From DASTBU01 sp035711845 (lineage in GTDB: Bacteria > Acidobacteriota > Vicinamibacteria > Vicinamibacterales > 2-12-FULL-66-21), in the NCBI GenBank assembly GCA_035711845.1, contig DASTBU010000157.1, positions 1-64,000 on the forward strand: a stretch of 64,000 bases of DNA, read 5' to 3'. The stretch's first letter is position 1; each line of letters opens with the position of its first letter. Below, one piece after another: positions 59,900-64,000 of the stretch. The notes under the pieces are model-generated. The model saw only the letters and a list, made by a program, of their open reading frames with translations. It did no database searches and was not told where the DNA came from. A program made the position numbers and the translations under genes.

Positions 59900-60167
59900 G
59901 CGTCACCGTCCCAGGCCGTTGCCGTGGCGCCGCCGGCACACACAGATGCGCCGCGAGCGCGCGAGCAACCGCCGTATGTGGATCCCGCGCGACGTGCCGA
60001 GCACCGGTCTTGGATCGCGCGCCGCCGGCCCGGGGAGGGCGGCGGGACGCGCGCCAGGGCCTACGGTGATCTCGCGCGTTTCGGGCGGGAGGTCAGCTTC
60101 GTGTTAGAGCCCGGCCGACCCGATCGTTGGGGATTCGGACCGGACCGCTGGGTATTTCAGGAGGAAA

Positions 60168-60350
60168 GGGCCCCGCTTTGCCGTGTGGGGAGGTCGGATG
60201 AACCTGCGTAGAGCAGGTGGAACCGCTGCACAAGCTGCGCTTCAGGCTTCCTCTCACAGAGGCGTGCACACCACGCAGCGTCGCGATTCTCTTAGGTGAA
60301 ACGTTGGCTCAAACGAGCCTCCGAGCCATCACGGGCAAAGCAGGGAACTC
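60168..60350 (-). ncRNA. ssrS: Probable 6S RNA
   Basis: On the minus strand CCCTGCTTTGCCCGTG (60345-60330) pairs with CACGGCAAAGCGGGG (60185-60171) through 15 bp with one bulge and one G-U. This gives the closing stem of a rod-like RNA. Inside are hairpins GGCTCGTTTGAGCC, CCTCTGTGAGAGG and CCTGCTCTACGCAGG. Total length of about 180 nt, the position just downstream of zapA, and the rod shape fit 6S RNA, which binds RNA polymerase holoenzyme. Ends are approximate, and the family call rests on structure and synteny. Confidence 0.65.
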
Positions 60351-60406
60351 GAACTCCCGCTCTGGATTGTACTTCACCAGCCCGCCCGCAGTCGAGCGCT
60401 AACGGG

Positions 60407-60715
60407 TTATTTTGCGGCGGTTTCGGCCTCGGCGTCCCCGAGCACGAGATCCAGCATCCGTTCGAGCTCTTTCGCCCGGTGCGCGACGCGGTCGTGGACT
60501 TCGTCGCGGGATCGGAAGTACTCGTCCGCGATGTTGATGGCCGCGAGCACCGCGACTTTCAGCGTATCTCCAGCCGTGCACTCGCGTGCCGCGAGACCCA
60601 TCTTGCCGTCGACATAGGCCGCCAATTCGGCGACATACGCGGCGTCGAGCCCGCTGCGGATGGGATACCGCTGTCCGTGGATCTCGACGTGGACGACGCG
60701 GCTCGGTGTATCCAT
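60407..60715 (-). CDS. zapA: Cell division protein ZapA
   Basis: 102 residues. ZapA-family pattern: VVHVEIHGQRYPIRSGLDAAYVAELAAYVDGKM, then LKVAVLAAINIADEYFRSRDEV and a C-terminal coiled coil. It binds FtsZ and promotes bundling at midcell. ATG 60715. It follows the zapB-like gene after a 76-bp gap holding a short heptamer array. The zapA-6S-rny order is common. Confidence 0.93.
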   Translation of the reverse strand: MDTPSRVVHVEIHGQRYPIRSGLDAAYVAELAAYVDGKMGLAARECTAGDTLKVAVLAAINIADEYFRSRDEVHDRVAHRAKELERMLDLVLGDAEAETAAK

Positions 60716-60770
60716 GATGTGTGAGAGGGAAGCTCGTCAGCCGTCATGCCTCGGCGTTCGTGCGTCGACC

Positions 60771-60792
60771 TTCAGCCTTCAGCCTTCAACCT
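60771..60792. repeat. Heptamer array, CTTCAGC family
   Basis: Three CTTCAGC/CTTCAAC units, the inverse of the family at 23428-23466. Between zapB-like and zapA. Confidence 0.6.
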
Positions 60793-61073
60793 TACAAATT
60801 GAGGCTTTCGATCTGCTGGAGCATCTCTCCGACCCTCGAGCGGATCAGGTCGCGCTCTTCGCGCAGTGCGGTCAGCTCGGCGCCCGCCCCCTCTGCGTCC
60901 GCGATACGGCCCCGCGCGGCGTCGAGCTCGCGCATGAGGCGGGCGTTTTCGTCCGCCAGGCGCGCGCCGTCGGCGCGAAGCCGTTCGACGACACCCACCA
61001 GCAACTTCAGTTTTTCTTCAAGTCTGTCGATTGCTTCGAGGTCCAGTGAACGGGTTGCGACAGCTTTGGCCAC
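60792..61073 (-). CDS. ZapB-like coiled-coil protein
   Basis: 93 residues, almost entirely coiled coil (LDLEAIDRLEEKLKLLVGVVERLR, DENARLMRELDAARGRI, REERDLIRSRVGEMLQQIESL). GTG 61073 has AGGAG 5-6 nt upstream; the longer open frame upstream is not coding. A gene of this kind next to zapA and after pheT is usual; ZapB binds ZapA and organises the Z-ring. The ZapB name rests on context and shape. Confidence 0.75.
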   Translation of the reverse strand: MAKAVATRSLDLEAIDRLEEKLKLLVGVVERLRADGARLADENARLMRELDAARGRIADAEGAGAELTALREERDLIRSRVGEMLQQIESLNL

Positions 61074-61116
61074 GATATCTCCTGACGCTGATAATCCTGA
61101 ACTCGGCGATGTCTTC

Positions 61117-63183
61117 TCATCGCCTCTCCGCATTGTGCTTCGAGCGAAGGGCGTCGACGATGGCGCTCGTCGCCTGATCGGCCTCCTGATCCGTGAGCGT
61201 GCGTTCTGGCGCGCGGAACGTGAGGCGAAGCGAAAGACTGACGCGGCCCTCCGGTACCCCCTTGCCGCGATACCGATCGAACTCGACAGTCGAGACGAGG
61301 GTATCAGGTGCCGCCGAACGGATAGTGCCACGAACGGCGGCAGCAGGCAAGGTTTCGTCGACGAGGATCGAGATGTCGCGCGCAATCGACGGGAAACGGG
61401 GCAGCGACTCGACTCGCAAGTCGTCGGTTCGGGCGAGAGCCGCGATCGCATCGAGGTCGAGCTCGGCAACGAACAGCTCTTCACCCGATGGAAACCCGCG
61501 CGCCTCGGCTAGGGCGGGCAGCAGCCGGCCGACTACGCCGAGGACCCGTTCGCCGTCTGCCGTCTGGACTGCAGCCGACCGTTCCGGCGAGAGGTACGGC
61601 CGGACGACGGGCAGGGTGGCCGCCTGGATCCCGAACGCGTCGAGGAGTTGTTCCACCACGCCCTTCGCGTCGAAGAAATCGACCGCCCGGACCGGAGCAG
61701 ACCAGTGGGCGCCGTCCGCCGCACCGCACCACGCCAATCCAACGGCGCGGTTCTCGCCCGACGAGATGAACCGGCTGCCGGTCTCGAACAGCCGGATGTC
61801 CCGGCGTTCGCGCCGGCGGTTGTGCGCGCAGGAATCCACGAGGCCGACCAGGATCGAGGGCCGGAGCACCGCGAACTTCTCCGACAGCGGGTTGGCGAGC
61901 GCCGGCGGCTCGGCCCCCGGCTCGCAGAACGGGCCCGCCGCCTGGCGTTCCACGAAGGCAAACGTCATCGATTCCGAGAATCCGGCCGCCGTCAGGATCC
62001 GGCGCACCAACCTCTCCCGCGCGATGCGCGGATCGGGCGCCGCTTGCGCGGCCGTGAGCGGGGGAAACGTCACGGGCAGCCGGTCGTACCCGTAGTGCCG
62101 GCCGACTTCCTCGATGAGATCCGCTTCCCGCTGCACGTCCACCCGGAAACTGGGGACGAGGACCACCCAGCCTGCCTCCGCCCCGGAGCTTCCCGATCTG
62201 CCGAGGGCCGGCCCCTCGGCTGCCACTTCGAAACCTAGCGGCTCGAGAATCGGGGCGATCTGCGCCGACGGGATCTCCTGCCCGAGCACACGGGCAATGC
62301 GTGACGCGCGGAGGGGAATGCGGGCTGGCGTCCGTGGCGCCGGGTAGCGGTCTATCAGGGTTCCCCGGGGTGTCGCGGCGCCGAGCTGGTGGAGAAGGGC
62401 GGCGGCGCGCGCGATGCCCACAGGCGGCGCATTGACGTCCGCGCCGCGCTCGAAGCGGATGGAGGCCTCTGTCCTGAGCCCGAGCCGCTTGCTCGTGCGG
62501 CGGACCGACGGCGGATGGAAGTACGCGCTCTCGAGAGCGATCAGGCGCGTCGTGCTGCCTATCTCGGAGTCGTGCCCGCCCATCACGCCGCCGATCGCGC
62601 TGGCGCGCTCTGCATCGGCGATGGCGAGCATCTCCGTGTCCAGCTCGCGCTCGACGCCATCGAGTGTCCGCAGCCGTTCGCCAGGCCTGGCGCGCCGGAT
62701 CACGAGCGCCTTGCCGGCGAGCCGTTCGAGGTCGAATGCGTGCATCGGCTGCCCAAGCTCGAGCATCACGTAGTTGGTCACGTCCACCACGTTGTTGATC
62801 GGCCGGACCCCGGCGGCGGTGAGCCTGTCCCGCAGCCACTGTGGCGAGGCCCCGACCGCAACCTCGAACACCTGCGCGCAATACCGCGGACAGAGATCGG
62901 AATCTTCAATGCTGACCTCCAGCGCCTCCGGAGGGCCGGCAGGCGGCATCGCCATGTCAGGCATCTGCAGCGGGAGGTTCCAGATCGCCGAGGCTTCGCG
63001 GGCGATGCCGAGATGGCTCAGGCAGTCGGGCCGGTTGGCGGTGATCTCGAAGTCGATGACCGCGTTGGGCCCCGCCTCGACGGAGGCCACCTCGAAGCCG
63101 CGCAGGCTGATGGCTTCCGCGATCTGCTCGGGCGTGCCCGGCACCCGCACCAACTCACACAGCCATGGATGGACGATCCTCAC
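61117..63183 (-). CDS. pheT: Phenylalanyl-tRNA synthetase beta subunit lacking the tRNA-binding OB domain
   Basis: 688 residues, about 100 shorter than usual PheT. The N-terminus runs MRIVHPWLCELVRVPGTPEQ then SLRGFEVASVEAGPNAVIDF and directly into EITANRPDCLSHLGIAREAS. The EMAP-II-like tRNA_bind domain that normally sits between them is missing. The B3/B4 editing domain, B5 (IEDSDLCPRYCAQVFEV... region and beyond), the synthetase-like core and the C-terminal anticodon-binding FDX-ACB domain (LPRFPSIARDISILVDETL) are present. GTG 63183 overlaps the pheS stop by 4 nt. Confidence 0.93.
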   Translation of the reverse strand: MRIVHPWLCELVRVPGTPEQIAEAISLRGFEVASVEAGPNAVIDFEITANRPDCLSHLGIAREASAIWNLPLQMPDMAMPPAGPPEALEVSIEDSDLCPRYCAQVFEVAVGASPQWLRDRLTAAGVRPINNVVDVTNYVMLELGQPMHAFDLERLAGKALVIRRARPGERLRTLDGVERELDTEMLAIADAERASAIGGVMGGHDSEIGSTTRLIALESAYFHPPSVRRTSKRLGLRTEASIRFERGADVNAPPVGIARAAALLHQLGAATPRGTLIDRYPAPRTPARIPLRASRIARVLGQEIPSAQIAPILEPLGFEVAAEGPALGRSGSSGAEAGWVVLVPSFRVDVQREADLIEEVGRHYGYDRLPVTFPPLTAAQAAPDPRIARERLVRRILTAAGFSESMTFAFVERQAAGPFCEPGAEPPALANPLSEKFAVLRPSILVGLVDSCAHNRRRERRDIRLFETGSRFISSGENRAVGLAWCGAADGAHWSAPVRAVDFFDAKGVVEQLLDAFGIQAATLPVVRPYLSPERSAAVQTADGERVLGVVGRLLPALAEARGFPSGEELFVAELDLDAIAALARTDDLRVESLPRFPSIARDISILVDETLPAAAVRGTIRSAAPDTLVSTVEFDRYRGKGVPEGRVSLSLRLTFRAPERTLTDQEADQATSAIVDALRSKHNAERR

Positions 63184-64000
63184 AGCGGGAATTGCTCCAG
63201 GAAGCGCAGGTCGTTCTCGTAGAACAGGCGGATGTCCTCGACGCCCCACTTGAGCAGTGCAACCCGCTCGATGCCCATGCCGAACGCCCAGCCGGTATAG
63301 CGCTCCGGGTCGTAGCCGACGGCCTCGAAGACGGCAGGATGCACCATGCCACTGCCCAGGATCTCGAGCCATCCCGTGCGCTTGCACATCTGACACCCCG
63401 CGCCCGCGCAGCCCGCACAGCTGATGTCCACCTCCGCGCTCGGCTCGGTGTAGGGGAAGAAGCTCGGACGAAACCGCAGCTGCCGGTCGGCGCCGAACAG
63501 CTCGCGCAGGAAGGCGAAGAGCGTGCCCTTCAGATCGGCGAGCGAGACGCCCTCGCCAACCACGAGCCCTTCGACCTGCGTGAACATGGGCGTGTGGGTG
63601 AGGTCGAACTGGTCGCGTCGGTAGACGCGCCCCGGCGCGATCAGGCGCACGGGCGGCGGGAACTGCTCCATGTAGCGGATCTGCATCCCCGACGTGTGCG
63701 TGCGCAGCAGCGTCGCGGGTGAGCCGACGGCGGACCGGACCGGAGCCGCGAGGTACAGCGTGTCCTGCATGTCCCGCGCGGGGTGCTCCGGCGGCATGTT
63801 GAGCGCTTCGAAGTTGTGGTAGTCGTCCTCGAGCTCGGGGCCTTCCAGGACCAGGAACCCCATGCGCGTGAAGATCTCTTCCACCTGCTCGCGCAGGATG
63901 GTGAGCGGATGTCGATGCCCGAGCGCGGGCCGCCGGCCCGGCAGCGTCACGTCGACCGGGCCCGCCGGCGGCCGCCCCTGTGCTGTGTCGGCCAGGCGCG
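63180..64000 (-). CDS. pheS: Phenylalanyl-tRNA synthetase alpha subunit, N-terminus beyond window
   Basis: At least 273 residues visible; the frame is open to the window edge, so the N-terminal coiled coil is missing. Catalytic class-II motifs are visible: VDVTLPGRRPALGHRHPLTI, FNALNMP-like FEALNMPPEHPARDMQDTLYL (motif 2 region), LLRTHTSGMQIRYME and GLVVGEGVSLADLKGTL. The C-terminus has GWLEILGSGMVHPAVFEAVG and GWAFGMGIERVALLKWG with the class-II motif 3 arginine. It attaches phenylalanine to tRNA with PheT. A GTG in the visible part is internal, not the start. Confidence 0.95.
   Translation of the reverse strand, partial: RLADTAQGRPPAGPVDVTLPGRRPALGHRHPLTILREQVEEIFTRMGFLVLEGPELEDDYHNFEALNMPPEHPARDMQDTLYLAAPVRSAVGSPATLLRTHTSGMQIRYMEQFPPPVRLIAPGRVYRRDQFDLTHTPMFTQVEGLVVGEGVSLADLKGTLFAFLRELFGADRQLRFRPSFFPYTEPSAEVDISCAGCAGAGCQMCKRTGWLEILGSGMVHPAVFEAVGYDPERYTGWAFGMGIERVALLKWGVEDIRLFYENDLRFLEQFPL

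Noticed and set aside
59900..60167. 5-formyltetrahydrofolate cyclo-ligase gene often found near 6S RNA
   Set aside because: The gap is too short and shows no matching frame on either strand.
60150..60190. GAGGAAAG resembling an RNase P RNA motif
   Set aside because: The surrounding sequence does not fit RNase P RNA; it lies at the 3' edge of the 6S-like RNA.
60330..60380. T-arm-like sequence suggesting a tRNA near zapA
   Set aside because: The loop has an 8-nt form with no matching acceptor, D or anticodon arm; it is better explained as the 5' part of the 6S-like RNA.

Overview
The window is GC-rich, densely coded bacterial DNA. The gene content points to Acidobacteriota, most likely class Vicinamibacteria. 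The signs are an Oar-like TonB-dependent receptor with a carboxypeptidase-regulatory domain, an acidobacterial VWFA-related protein, a PadR plus FtsX/MacB-type (ADOP) permease pair, DUF1080 and GMC/gluconate-2-dehydrogenase-subunit-3 genes, an FCD-GntR regulator, and many heptanucleotide repeat arrays between genes. This placement is inferred from content only; no rRNA gene is present.

Layout. 1-11.5 kb: a universal stress protein (cut by the window start), the TonB receptor, a PCMT-like methyltransferase with a small winged-helix protein, the VWFA protein, an exported methyltransferase-fold protein and a UPF0182 membrane protein. 11.6-25.2 kb: a catabolic region with a DUF1080 protein, a GMC oxidoreductase, its Tat-exported small subunit, a c-type cytochrome, two Gfo/Idh/MocA oxidoreductases, a TIM-barrel sugar isomerase and an MFS permease. 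It also holds a DUF885 peptidase and a membrane spermidine-synthase-like protein. Together these resemble a 3-keto-glycoside pathway: periplasmic C3 oxidation of glycosides, cleavage of the keto-glycoside, uptake and isomerisation. 25-38 kb: a BNR/VPS10 propeller protein, a peptidase/propeller/barrel fusion, DinB, PadR with a permease, a frameshifted esterase and an HtrA-like protease.

38-50 kb: the operon amidase-GerMN-rph-rdgB, an exported methyltransferase, thrB-thrC, tmRNA (ssrA), a coiled-coil GAF protein overlapping a lytic transglycosylase, and a NUDIX hydrolase. 50-56 kb: an outer-membrane barrel protein, an FCD-GntR regulator and a heterodimeric ABC exporter with one degenerate ATP site. 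56-64 kb: a 3D-domain protein, DUF2062, thiL, rny, a probable 6S RNA, zapA, a zapB-like gene, pheT (lacking the tRNA-binding OB domain) and pheS (cut by the window end).

No mobile element, CRISPR array, tRNA or rRNA was found. The most unusual feature is a set of at least nine different intergenic repeat families, most with a 7-nt period. They are often arranged as facing inverted arms, and in a few places they have spread into the ends or linkers of coding sequences.
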